A DNA stretch of 64,000 nucleotides from Bombus terrestris. Its lineage: Eukaryota; Arthropoda; Insecta; Hymenoptera; Apidae. Both the position numbers and the translations under genes were made by a program. Below are positions 13,391 to 25,380 of the stretch, one piece after another (position 1 is the stretch's first letter; the number at the start of each line of letters is the position of its first letter). Under the pieces are notes generated by a model. It saw only the letters and a list, made by a program, of their open reading frames with translations. It searched no databases and was not told the DNA's origin. The stretch is from positions 8,184,001 to 8,248,000 of the forward strand of contig NC_063276.1 in the NCBI RefSeq assembly GCF_910591885.1, read 5' to 3'.

Positions 13391-14180
13391 GCCACACAGA
13401 GTCAGTGGCAGTAGTCACTCCCGGTCCCCGGATGATCAGCTGGTGGTGGTGGCGGCGGCCGATCGTCGACGAGCACCAGGCAGCGGCACGTGTGCTGCGT
13501 CTCCATTCGAACCGCGCTGCCTGACGAGCTACAACCATCAGCCTGTTTGCTCGCGAGACGCGTCTCGTCTCCATCTCTTCCATTCTTTCTCAGTTCTACA
13601 AACGTACATCTACAAACAGAATACTATTATATCGTCGACCGTACTAGAAGAACAACAGAATTTCTCAATTAACAAGTAACAAATAGCAAATTATTCGAAT
13701 TGCAAGTATATAATTCGTTCGTTTCATGGGTTCGTTGTTTTATCAGTGAATCTATTTCTTCGATTTCTTCTTCTTCTTCTTCTTCTCCTTCTTCTTCTTC
13801 TTCTTCTTATCGTTGGGATCACCCGGGTCATCACGGGCGGCCTTCTACTTTTTCCATTGTGTCGACGATTTAAAGGAAATTGGAAGGGACTGATTTGTGA
13901 TCCACGTGGATTGAGATCGGGATTTTTGGTGAACGTTTGCGAGTTTGGGATTTGAGTTCGTGATCGTGCGGAAGTTGCAAAGTGAGAAGTTTCGACTCGG
14001 CAACGCCGGAGATCGTCGATCGTTGAAACGCGTGTGAAGACGAATGTCAGGGATGGAACTGTGCTGAGGGAGCCTTTTGTTTTGAGCAGTGTGCATCGTA
14101 TTTGGATGAGAGCCGAGTAGGACCACCGTCGACGTGGTGTTACAGTGAAGCGACCTTCCGGGTCGTCGACGATCAACAGA
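13368..14180 (+). other. Ih: Candidate non-coding first exon (5' UTR), probably of Ih
   Basis: This GC-richer stretch runs from initiator motifs to ACAGA|GTAAGT, a near-consensus donor at 14180/14181. It contains several short upstream ORFs: one starts at about 13432 and stops after about 30 codons, another runs from 14044 to a stop within eight codons, and one at about 14106 has four codons. In the frame required to join exon 47500-47906 there is a TGA shortly before the donor and no ATG after it. If it belongs to Ih it is therefore untranslated. It contains a (CTT)n tract at 13764-13809. Linkage to Ih rests on strand and position only. Confidence 0.45.
13764..13809. repeat. (CTT)n trinucleotide microsatellite within the candidate 5' UTR
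   Basis: About 15 units of TTC/CTT with one CTCC interruption. Translated on the minus strand it produces the poly-Arg run of a spurious 190-residue open frame, which I do not regard as a gene. Confidence 0.85.
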
Positions 14181-14822
14181 GTAAGTCGAAGACTTTGGTT
14201 TCTGTTTTCAAATATATACTCAATTTGGATAGGTTTCTGGTTTCTGTGTGGCGAAGCATATAGCCGCGAAGATATTCGAATGCTTACGTTTGCCATTTTC
14301 GACGAGTGAAATATTTTATGTTCCGTATGTTGAAGCGAAGTGTTTCAAATAATATTGTATTTACAGCGAAAAGATTTAGATTGATAGAGAATCGCGAGTG
14401 TAACGCGTTTTTCTTTTTCTCCTTTTTTGTGTTTCGTAGTGTTTGGATAGCAGGTGATTTTGGAGTGACATATGATATGGCTCATGCATGAGTAGAGTGT
14501 ATGTTTCACGAAGAATAGGTTTTTGTTGCGTTCCTGCAAACTTTTTGTGCAACAACGTTTTTTTTTTTTGTTGCTTTTATCTACCATTTTTCGTTCAGTA
14601 CTCGTCGAACGCGTATTTCGATTGTGTTTTGTAGTAACGCTTGTCGCGAACTATAATTTACACGAGCTACGTATATCTATAATTTTACGTTTTTACTTGT
14701 TAAACGTATTTATGCTTTTGTATAATAAAGCTTGCGTAACATTTCTTTCCAATTATCGCGTTCCGTGCTTTTTGTCTATTTCCGAATATTACAACGAATA
14801 CTTTGTTTTACGTGTTTCAGAT

Positions 14823-14893
14823 ATTTTTGCATATTATATGCATTCTATGTATTTTTGCATATTACGTGCATTCTGTGCATTTTTGCATATTTA
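14823..14893. repeat. 28-bp tandem repeat, about 2.5 copies
   Basis: The unit begins ATTTTTGCATATTA and continues with a GCATTCT segment. Units start at 14823, 14851 and 14879. A diverged relative, together with its 3' flank (AAATTT, AAATG, TAAA), recurs at 34783-34840, so this is also part of a dispersed repeat. Confidence 0.75.
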
Positions 14894-15302
14894 AATTTCC
14901 CAGAAATGAATAAACATTTTTAGTCTAGTTATAAAGTAATTTTCCTATATTTATCGTATACTGTATTTGATCATGTGTGGAAATCGATGTGATACAGAAG
15001 AAAAATGATATAACTGTCTCTCAAGTGTTAAGCTGTTCATTCTGGTTTTGTGTCATTCGCCGTCTGTCATGCGAATTATCATCCCAGGGAATTTATCAGG
15101 AACTTGTCAATAAAAAGAAATTTGTCAATAATGATTTTGGCTTGAATTATTGACAACGAAGATTTATTAAACGGGTAGCGTCATTTTTTACTTTAGATAG
15201 TACATCGCATATCTTCGAATATCGACATTGTTTCTTTGACAGGTTCATCAAACGTGTTACTTAACTGGATATTCTAAATTTCTATCTCTAAGCTTAATTT
15301 AG

Positions 15303-15411
15303 ATATACGTTATCTTCCCTTCCTCTGTTTGAAATTTAAATCAAACACGTACTGTTTTTTCTTACTCGTTTATTATTTTAAACGACAAAATAAAAGAATG
15401 TCGTCAAAAAT
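15303..15411 (+). CDS. Ih: Speculative start exon of Ih (ATG at 15398)
   Basis: Exon 47500-47906 needs an upstream exon that supplies an initiator Met and ends two bases into a codon. At 15398 an ATG opens the reading M-S-S-K and is followed by AT|GTAAGT, a good donor at 15412. Joined to the G at 47500 this gives ATG and the frame continues M-E-G-E-S-G. The phase is exactly right, and no other ATG lies between the AG at 15301-15302 and this one. Against it, the sequence is AT-rich, the acceptor is uncertain (AG at 15302 or 15396), and such a match can arise by chance in 33 kb. Confidence 0.25.
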
Positions 15412-15879
15412 GTAAGTAATTAAAAATTTCAGACTTAGCTTATCCTGTCATTCATCCATCTAGAAAAATTAGAGACATATCTTGGTCAAAATAATTTTTT
15501 ATATTCGATTAAACGAAATTACAAATTTATGATCATCGATCTAAACCAAATTCCCATTTTTAATTAAACTAAAATATCACCGATCCATAATTGTCAGCCT
15601 ATAACATTATATGTTAAAGTGTTCGCTTATTTCGCGTCATTTGATGTCCACTAAGCGAGTTAGTACTTTAATCCTAGTTCAATATTATGGAACATTGTAG
15701 AGCGTTGTAGAACTTCATATTCGGACGAAGTTCGCGTTAAATGATCGGAAAGTTTGCCTTTATTTCGTCCTCGTCGATAATGTACGCGAAAACTCGAATT
15801 CCTAGTTCAGTTTCTCCATCATCGATGAACCATTGATTAAACCGTAATCCATACACTTGACGAGAAAAATCTGCTGTTC

Positions 15880-16840
15880 CACTTTTTAACTTTCATTATA
15901 AAACGAATGTTCTCATTGACATTTGAAATATCTTTTTTTTTTTACATTAACGTTGGCGTTAAAGTCAAGCTCCTAATTTTTAATTAAAACTTCTATTCCA
16001 TCTCGTTAGTTCTTTCTTATTCTTCAATTTTGTCGTTAATCTTTCTATTTCTGAATGTTATTTCGAATTATTTTAGCTAATGATCTCACCCAATTTATCA
16101 ATTTTAATTTTATTTGACAGCTCAACATTTTAAATTCAAAATTATGCTTCGAATGAGAATCTCTGGTTTACGTTATCTTTCTACATTGCAAATTATTTCT
16201 GCTTGTCAATTTTTATTCGATATTTTTATATATGCAATATCTTTTTCTATTCGTTCTTATTGAACTATCTCAAGTCAAATATCCAACGTTTAATTAGAAA
16301 CTCAGTTCGACCACGTTTTCCTATATTGTCAATTAATTCTACTTATCAATTCTGTGTTCAAACTTTCTATTTGCCAATCCTACGTTCAAACTTTCTTTTT
16401 ATCAATTCTGTGTTGTATGTATTTTCTACGTTGTCATTCTTGTCACTGGATAATTTAAAGTCATGATCCTATTTTCTATTTTCCAATTAAAACCTCCGTT
16501 TTATGTTATTTTTGTCTGTCTTGTGCCAACAATTACCACTTTCCAGTTCATTGAACGTTTTTGTCTGTAAATTTCCAATCGAAGATTAATTAATTAATTC
16601 AATTAATTCAATTTGCTAACACTACATTGAACGACTTTCTATATCTTTCTATTATTAAATGACACAGTATCAAGATTTTGTCGTTCAATTCCAACTATAA
16701 CACTTTTGTGATACTTTTTACATTGCCAATTTTATCCTTACGCGTGAACGTTGTATTTGACATTTTTATTTCTCAATTCTACATTTAATGCTTCTTCTGA
16801 TATCTTTAAACAACATAAATTTAGTGTTCTACGCTATATC
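15880..16840. repeat. Pyrimidine-rich region with a degenerate tandem array of about 28-bp units
   Basis: The clearest part is 16343-16440, where TTATCAATTCTGTGTT, TTCAAACTTTCT and TTGCCAATCCTACG alternate at about 28-bp spacing. The surrounding kilobase is T/C-rich on the + strand and repeats related words (TCAATTCTAC, TTTCTATTT, ATTAATTAATTCAATT). The composition is strand-asymmetric. There is no coding potential. Confidence 0.45.
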
Positions 16841-17438
16841 GTGAATAATTCATTATCTAGCTGGAATCTCGAATTCTAGTTCTTCATCATTGATGATCCA
16901 AAGATTAAATTACTCGTGGTTCAACCTCAGAATTTCATTATCGATTGATCCTTGTATCCGCACTTTCATCATTTATCATTGTTCATTCGCCAAACAAACT
17001 GATTCACCTAATTTCTTATTTTTAATACCTACGATCTATTGGATAACCGAAAATTTCTATTATAACCAGCATAATAATCGCTAATCAGTGATTATTTATT
17101 AATCTCAATCTGAATTTTATTTCAGCTAAATGTTACAAATTTTCCAGTGTATAAGAATCCATTTTATATGTCACAGTTCATACCGTGTTCCGTAATTTTA
17201 TGACGATTACGCGACAGAATTTTTTCCTCTTCGTTTCTATCGTTTATCTCCGGAACTTGAACTCTAACATTATTATCAAGTAAATTATCTCACCTTCTTT
17301 CATTACAGCTGACTAGTCATTGCTATAATATACAACGTTAATATAGATATATCAATTACAGTGTTAATACCAAATTCAATCCAATTGTTATTAACAATAT
17401 TGATACTATATACGTATGCAATATTTCTGTCGAATCAA

Positions 17439-17694
17439 TGAACACTAATCCTACCAGACCTGGTCAGATGACCTGTATCAAAATTTAATTACATATTGTG
17501 TATTCATTATTATTTCTTTTGTTCATCTAACTTTACGTAAATTCTTATATTAACAAAAATCGAGAAATTGTATAATCACACAATATAAGAATTTACATAA
17601 AGTTAGATGAATAAAAGAAATAACAATGAATATATAATCTTAAATTCAATTTTGAAACCAGTCATTTGACCGGACCTGGTAAGATTAATGTTAA
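17439..17694. mobile_element. TTAA-type MITE copy 2, with long internal palindrome
   Basis: The left end reads CACTAATCCTACCAG and the right end CTGGTAAGATTAATG followed by TTAA at 17691-17694. The left target site has decayed to TGAA. Inside, the arm near 17502-17554 (ATTCATTATTATTTC...) and the arm near 17582-17632 are inverted copies of about 50 bp, so the element can form a long hairpin. The right subterminal block CCAGTCATTTGACCGGACC matches copy 1. The length is about 255 bp and it encodes no protein. Confidence 0.7.
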
Positions 17695-20249
17695 ACGTAA
17701 AATGATTGCATAAATATAACAAAATAAGATACTGAAATCGGTAATATTTCCTATTCTAAAAATGTCGTTTTAGAATTACGTTTAGAAATAATTCCATTAC
17801 GCCTTCTCTTCCCTTCGTCAGCATCGCGAAACATCATAAAATTACTGTCATAACATAACACAACTCACAATATCGATTGCTGGGTCCGCTTTCACCCCAG
17901 AATATCTGAAACTCCAATCCCTGTCACATAACCTAACTACTGGCTAACTATCGCTACACCGAATGAATGTGCATTGCATATACAAGTTGAAGTCGAATAG
18001 TCGTTCACGTTGGACCAAGTCAGAATCGCAATTTTAGTTCAGTTCGCCCTCCGCGTTCTGGCTTATCGTCGTCGCTTAATGAATGGGGACGCCGGGGGCA
18101 GAAATAGAATCGCGGCTCGTTTCGAGCCTCATAGTACAATGAGCGAACATAACGTCGGCTGTGGTCGTACACACACGCGGCTTTAACTCGGTTTCGTGAA
18201 CCTACTGATTTATTATTTCCATCGATAGCCGCCACTTCGATCGAGTGCTATCCGCAGAGCGACCGATCCATTGAGTTTCGAGTAATAGAAAATCTTTTCC
18301 CGAACGAAGTAATTCGTCGCCACTTTACTTTTGATGGATGTTTATAAACGATGGACTTAACTCCGCTGGTTCTTTCGGTCGTTTTCAACCCAATTACATT
18401 CTTCCAATATTAGAAAATACCTCAAGTTTGAAGGAAGCACGCAGAAATCGTTAATGATACGCATGGCTTCTCGTTTCAATTTTCAATTACGAATAGTTGT
18501 AGATGCAGGCAATAAAATCGAATTTATAGAATATGCAGCGTTTTTCTGACTCTCGTGACTCTATTAGTAGTTGCAAGGGTGTCGATTCGTTGTAACGTTG
18601 AAGTACTTGTAAGTAGATTTGCGAAACTAGCAGGTACTTACTCCGAGGTTCGAAAGAGGCTTACAAAGATCGAATATTTTGCGAGAACGACGAACGAATC
18701 GTTATATCTCGTGAGTAGTATTCGAACGCTATGAAGTGAACCTTGGTTATTGGATTTGATTCGGATTTATGAGAATATATTGAACTTGATCCCGTCACTA
18801 ATGTTCGTCTGTCACACGTGATTGCGTTCTCTATTGTGTCTCGAGTGTCTTGTTTCGATCGATTCATGGGAATATCGGTGAAATTGAGCGTGCTGGTAAA
18901 TGAGGGTTGATATCAGAGTACAAATGGGAGTTGTGAGATTTTCAAATTTTTAAAAGGTTACATTTCTCATTATTCATATCATAGAGTGGAATTAGAAATT
19001 GTATTTTTTCCTTCTCTATGTTAGAGGTTCGACGCCACAACTTTTGGAGTAATTAAAATTTTATAGATTTATTAGGCAGCATTTTTGGCGCTGGAATAAT
19101 TTTTTTGTAAGATACGTAGATAACAGTTTGTCTTCTTCATTAAATCACATATTTTATCATAATACTTCAGTTTAGTTTCTTTCGTACGAGTTTTGTATTT
19201 GTTGTTTCTTTCGTGTTTGATCGCAGAGCTTTCGATATTGCTAATTGTGTTGAACGTAGATGTTCCTCGCGTTAAAATTTATAACATGAGAATACGTGGA
19301 ATAACGTAGAATTCAAATGTTAAAGATGTTATTTCGTATCCTGGTAATTGACACATCCTAACGGGTCGGATAATCTTATCTTTTCGAATTGTAATTTTAT
19401 TTTAACCTTTTCGATGACCTTTAATCGTAGATATGACAATCTCATTTCTTCACTTTACGATGCACTGAAGGTGGCAAGTAGATATGTTCAGCTTCGTTAG
19501 CATGCGACTTAATTTATACCATTCTCCTTTCTAATTACTCGTTGTAACTTGCATTAAATTTTACCTAATAAAAATATATTAAGGAAATGTGATTATAGAA
19601 TATAAAATATTACCTATTTATAATATAATTAGTCTATGAAGATGTAAGAAATAACCATTTACATGGACACTCCTATGAAAATTATTTTATTACTCAAATC
19701 AACGATACCTCGATTGACAGCGGTTGCCACCATTTCATCGATTTTCTTCGATATTCAAACACGTAGACACCTGTCTGTCTACTTTCTAATCGTTCCTACT
19801 AGGAAAAAACAGATTCGCGTGATATGATTAATTCGTAGTATACACTGTGATCCTGAGTTTGCGGTATTTATAATTGAAGTCAGACAGACTATATAGTTGC
19901 AAATGTGACAAAAATAAAAATAAGAAAATTAAATTGGACACGGTGATGTAATTGTTTATTGACTGCTATATAATTTTTAATGATCAATACATAGTTAATA
20001 ATGTCATCACAATAATATCTCGTATAATTTAACAATGATACTGCAATATTTCTTAATGCGACTAGTATGTCTTTAACAATGCAATTATAGTAATACTTAT
20101 TAATACCATTTAAGAAGAATATCTAATAATAGTACTACAATGAATAGCATTTTGTCAGTCAAGCTGTTGTCGCTTAATTTTGTTTGAATAACCTCAATTA
20201 TATCTGTCATTTGTCATTAAACAATCTTTCAAAAATTCATGCGGACATT

Positions 20250-20640
20250 ATTGCCAACAATGCGTCGTTTTTAGACAGTACGCAAACTCGGCTCGATTCA
20301 TCTCGTTAACAATTAACAATGTTCCGTTCTCGTGGCAATTTAAGAGCAAAAATGTTTGTTCCTAAATTGTTAATTGTTTCTCCGGCAAATAAAGGAAAGC
20401 ATGGAGGAAACGCTCGAAAACGAGACGCGGCGTTTTGATCCGTGGTCCGTTTAGGTCCAATTAAAAATAATCACAGCCATTCCTCGGGCGAAATTAATGC
20501 AAGCTGCGAATAAATTCGACGAATGTCCTTTGTTGGCTCAATTGACGGTCTTATTAGGCCGAACAAGACCGCTATATATTATTTCGCGCCTGAAAAAAGA
20601 TACGGAACATCGAACCTGATTTCTTGATATGAAAAGTTGA
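20250..20640. promoter_or_regulatory. Possible intronic regulatory or conserved non-coding block
   Basis: The sequence is compositionally balanced and lacks the low-complexity character of its surroundings, yet has no long open frame and no plausible paired splice sites. Blocks like this in large introns are often cis-regulatory, but that is inference only. Cross-species conservation is not available to me. Confidence 0.2.
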
Positions 20641-23229
20641 CTTAGTCCGTGCTATTTTTCCCATTTTTAATTCGCAACGTTCCTTGGAAACGTCACAGAT
20701 TCACGCGAAGTGTACATTAATCGCAGAATTTTTCTTTCCATCAAAGCTTTGTAACGAATTAACCACTTGTTTTCTAAGTTATATAGGGTGTCTTATAATA
20801 AAGCAGAGAATTTCATCCTATCGAAACCGAATTCCTTCTCAGTTTTATTCTATCGACTTGTTGAATCTCTAACTTTTGAGAAAAATTATTTTTAGTAATT
20901 ACCAATAATAGAAGTATAGTTTCTTGAATTGTATTGTTTATATTAGAAAAAGTATTGCCACACCATTGTGTGTATAAGTACAGCATTTGCGTACTAATTA
21001 ATTAGGTTCAAATATATTAAAGTTTGTATCATTTCATAGGACAACAAGAATCTGATGCTATGAAAATGAAATGTGTGGAAGCCGATAGAAAGAAGTTTCT
21101 TTGAAAAGCAAGTAACATTATCTCGAAAAACACTGTATAACAATCTCTGGATAGATACAGATAAATTTTTATCAACGATTTTCCCTCGTCACGTTATTGC
21201 AAGCTGGTAGAACATCTTATGAACCATTGAAGGAACACTGTGTATTTCATGCAATTTTATTGAAAGTGCCCCTTCTAGATCAGCAACGCTATATACATCA
21301 GTGTAATAAGTGTACGTCGTTTTCAAGTAAACCATAAAAAAGAACCATTACGCAAAAGTCGATTTATACGCGAAGAACCTGTAATCCCATCAAGGATAAA
21401 CATTTTATGCTTTCATTTTGCTTTGTGCTATATAATATCGCTTGTATCGCTTGCGCGTTAATATCAAGTATTTCTTACATCCTCCGGAGATTCTCGGGCC
21501 TTTCACGACCCAGATTCTTCCAGCTAAATACCATTTTCCGTGTATAAGTTCCGGTTACACGAGTCGCGTCCATTTTTGAAGAGTGTTCCGACCTTTCCAC
21601 CGTATTGTAGCTGACTTCATTAAAGTTCCAAGCACGCACTAATACCGATGTGCACCTTACGGTTGTCATTCATTAAAGGCAACCGTGCTCATGTCTCGGA
21701 TTATTGATCATCGAGCTCTGGCTACTGCACTGTATCAACGTTAACTGTTTAACGCCCGAGGTATTAAATCTAAGTTATTTAAAGAGCGTATAATTTATAT
21801 ATATAGATCAAAGATTTAATATTAATATTAAATCGATCTATAAGCGTTATTCGCTGTTTTGTAGCAAAAAGATTAGATTTTGATTGAATTTTAACACAAA
21901 TGTTGCAATGCAACATCGGGATTTAACGTTAACGTGCTATGATACATCTCTACCTCTATTGGCTTCGTATCAGAGAGTAGAAAACACGAACAGATATACG
22001 AAAGTATTTTTGTATTTATATTTAATCTTAGAGTTGATATTATCGAATGCAAATAACGATATTTCCGATTAGAAAACTTCCGTGTCTTCCATGTATACAT
22101 ACAACAATTTATAATGTGCAGTTATTATGTATACAATTATAAAATTGCATTTTACAATTTCATAATATTTTTAAGCGTAATATCTCTTGAACGAAATGAG
22201 ACGAAAGTAGGATGGAGACATGAAAAACATTCGACATGTTCGCAGCAGGATTAAAAGACTCTGGATAGAAAATTCTATTAAAAGATCATGGCGATAGCCC
22301 AGAGGATGCGCGGCTAGCACGGCAAGAGGTACTTAGAGATCAAACACGAGCGAAGGTCAATAGGTACCACAAATATTAGCGATGACACGATGCGTTTGCT
22401 GGAGTGTGTAACGAGAATGACGATAAGATAAAAATCGGATCGATCGCGACGAGTTTCTTAATTCCACCGCCCTTCCTTCCATCGGCTTCAATCCGGATTT
22501 AATTAGAGCACAGCTCACGTTTCATCCTGGTAATCTTACCTTTCCGTCACGAATGCTCGTTACTTGTTTTGAATGATCTGAGACTAATTGCGAATTTTCT
22601 GTTGACGAAACAGATGTGCATAGTTTGCGTTGTTTTATGTTCGGTACTTTAGAGAAATTTTAATAGAGCTTCGTGGAATTGTTGAGGAAAGTAATCACGC
22701 GATTTTATTCGTCAGAGGAAGGATTCGGTTTCAAAATTAAAATAACACGGATAGAAATTGAAGTATAAGGATATATATGAAAATTATGTTAATACTTGAA
22801 CGAACAAATTATTTCTTTTCTTCTTTTCGAATGTCTTGTCAGATAGATATAGATAGATATTAGATAATATTATTAGTGTTATTAATTAAATTGTCGATGT
22901 AGATTAATATTAATAACAACAATCGTTGTTGTAATTAATGTTTCACATATGATTAATATTTTTGAGTTAAATGTATATTACCATTGACAAATATCTTTTT
23001 CCACTTAAGAATTAATGTAATTCCCGTAGAATCGATAACAATGGAAAAAAGATTCGAAACAATTGGAATTAAACTGAGCTTTTCAAACATAGCGCGATCT
23101 GGTTTAAATTTGAGGGAAAGGAAATGGAGAAACCTGATATTTCCGTTTATTTTTGTTACCTGGTATAAAATAAAATAGATCGTGAAAAAATCAATCTGTC
23201 AGAGCTATATAATACGTGCATCAAAAGGT

Positions 23230-23247
23230 AAAAAAAAAAAAAAAAAA
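23230..23247. repeat. Poly-A tract
   Basis: An uninterrupted run of about 17 A residues in A-rich, purine-biased sequence that extends to about 23510. It could be a retroposon tail, but no element body or target duplication was recognised. Confidence 0.7.
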
Positions 23248-24872
23248 TAAAATGTAATGAAAATGAATAAAAGAAATAGCAAAATTGAATACAGTTAAAG
23301 ATGGAAATATATATAGAGTTCCAGTGACGAGGAGTTAAAAAATAAGAAGCTTGGAAATATAAAAGAATTAAAATACTAGAGGATATAGGGAAACATAATT
23401 CATATGACGAAAGTGAAGATTCGAAGGATTGAGAAATAGGGTGATGAAAGTAAGAAAATTAAAACGTTAGGAAAAAATAAGAAAATAAGGAGAGAGAAAA
23501 ACAAAAATAATGTTTATATAAAAAGCCTTCTTAGAACTTGAACGAATCGATTTAAACGCAACGCAGAAAAATATCGGAGAATTTCTTTATACGTGATCAA
23601 AGCCGTTGCTTACATTTAATCAACGAGTGATTAAAACTGCACCACGCTGATTTATTCGGTATTTTGTTATTTAGTTGTGGAGGAAAATAAGCGAAATAAT
23701 TAGCAATGTGATTTAATCCTACGCGCGATTTGTATTTTGATTGTAAGAACTTTGACATCCAAAACGAAATATCCAATTAATTGTATTAATTAAAAAATTC
23801 CCGAAATAAAAGAGACACACTATTTTCTTTTCTTACATCTGTTTTTCTAAACACTTAATTGAACCATCAAAGACAAACCTTGCTTTAACACAACATTAGC
23901 CCAAACATTTCATTTGCAATTTTATGCGTAGTCAATTTACATAATCGACATCTGTCTTCTAATATCATGATTATGAAAATAAACTCGAAAGGTTTGTTTA
24001 CACCGTCACTATTTTCTCTACCTAGATCCTACAATTTTATAAAATTTGAAAAGATTAAATTTATAGAACTCTATAATTATGTAAATCAAATGAAAAATGC
24101 AAGAGGCTACAACGAATACATTCAAGTTGGACTAATTCTCAGTAACCTTGAGAAAACAACGCTATATCGCGATTCAGTAGGAAACCGGATTTGATCGGTT
24201 GCCAGTAGAGCCATTAATTTTATTAAAATTAATTTCAACTCTCAGAAGAAATCTGATACAATTTTGTTTTATCGGATTGGTCGCGTTTGAAGAGTTCCAA
24301 GTAGCGCTCGAATATCATTAAACATCCTGCTGCCAGTACCTGATATCTGTGCCAGCAAAGAAATTTTTCTTTCCGTTTCGCGATAATACGCCACGTTTAA
24401 CTCTCGTCCTTTTATCACCGTTGATAATTCAATCCGTCGACCATGATTTCCTTTCGTCATTTTTCTTCTTTCCTTTCTTTCTTTGAACGAACGGACCAAA
24501 GGAGAAATCTTACGATCTTACGTTTCCTATTTCTTACTTTGTGTTTTCTTTTAAATGATTTCTATATCTATATAGGGAATAATTGAGTGGAATATTCTGA
24601 ACGTATTATTTTCCGAAGAACGACTGCGTTGATGTTAGCAGTTTCCTTTTTATACCTTGACCCTCAATAACCTTCTATGACCTAACTTAAACCTGACTCT
24701 CTATAAAAGGGCAAGATATAATAAAAATAACCACCACGCTACGTACTTGTGTGTGATTATTTTTCTTTAATCTAAATATAGTAAGAAAAAAGGCAATCAA
24801 AATATAATATAGTTTTCTACCATGATTGTTCATATGTATATTTGACAAAGACGAAAAGCATGCGGAAATAAA

Positions 24873-24904
24873 GATATATATATACTCACACACACATATA
24901 TATA
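24873..24904. repeat. Compound TA/CA microsatellite
   Basis: ATATATATATA, then CTCACACACACA, then TATATATATA. It is a simple repeat. Confidence 0.8.
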
Positions 24905-25300
24905 ATGTAGTTTCCCGGAAGCCTGAAACAGTGTTAGACGAGGCAGTGTTAAACTCTCTCTGGGTGAATGTCACTATACATACTTATTACCTGTAATGCC
25001 ACACAATGTTTGCTTTCTAAATTTTAGATTAAACTAGAAAAATCGTAGAATTTGATTGCGAGAGGTTAAAAAGAATTAGTATGAACTGACTTAAATACTA
25101 GGAAACATTCCTTAACAATTATATTAATTGATGTTTAAATGAAAACGAAACTAAATGTAATGAAAACAGTGTGATAACTTTTGTCAATTCATCAGAGATC
25201 ATTTTAATCCGATTATTCTCTACAATCATAAAAATGTCTTTCTTGTTTATTCTGAACAAAGAATATGGTAGCTGCTGATCGTTAAAAATTCCATAAATAT

Positions 25301-25380
25301 TCATTATGTCGCTAAAATATTCACTATGTCACCAAAATATTCGCTATATCACTAAAATACTCGCTATATCACTAAAATAT
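25301..25380. repeat. 20-bp tandem repeat, four copies
   Basis: Four contiguous units of exactly 20 bp, of the type TCRCTATRTCACTAAAATAT, with one to three mismatches between neighbours. The last two units are the most alike, as expected for recent slippage or unequal exchange. Confidence 0.9.

Noticed and set aside
13724..14296. Minus-strand open frame of 190 codons with a long Arg run
   Set aside because: The Arg run is the complement of the (CTT)n microsatellite at 13764-13809. There is no domain, and it lies antisense to the candidate 5' UTR exon.
20780..20810. AGGGTGTCTTATAATAAAG as a mariner or retroelement end
   Set aside because: The motif is short and no partner end, target duplication or body was seen.
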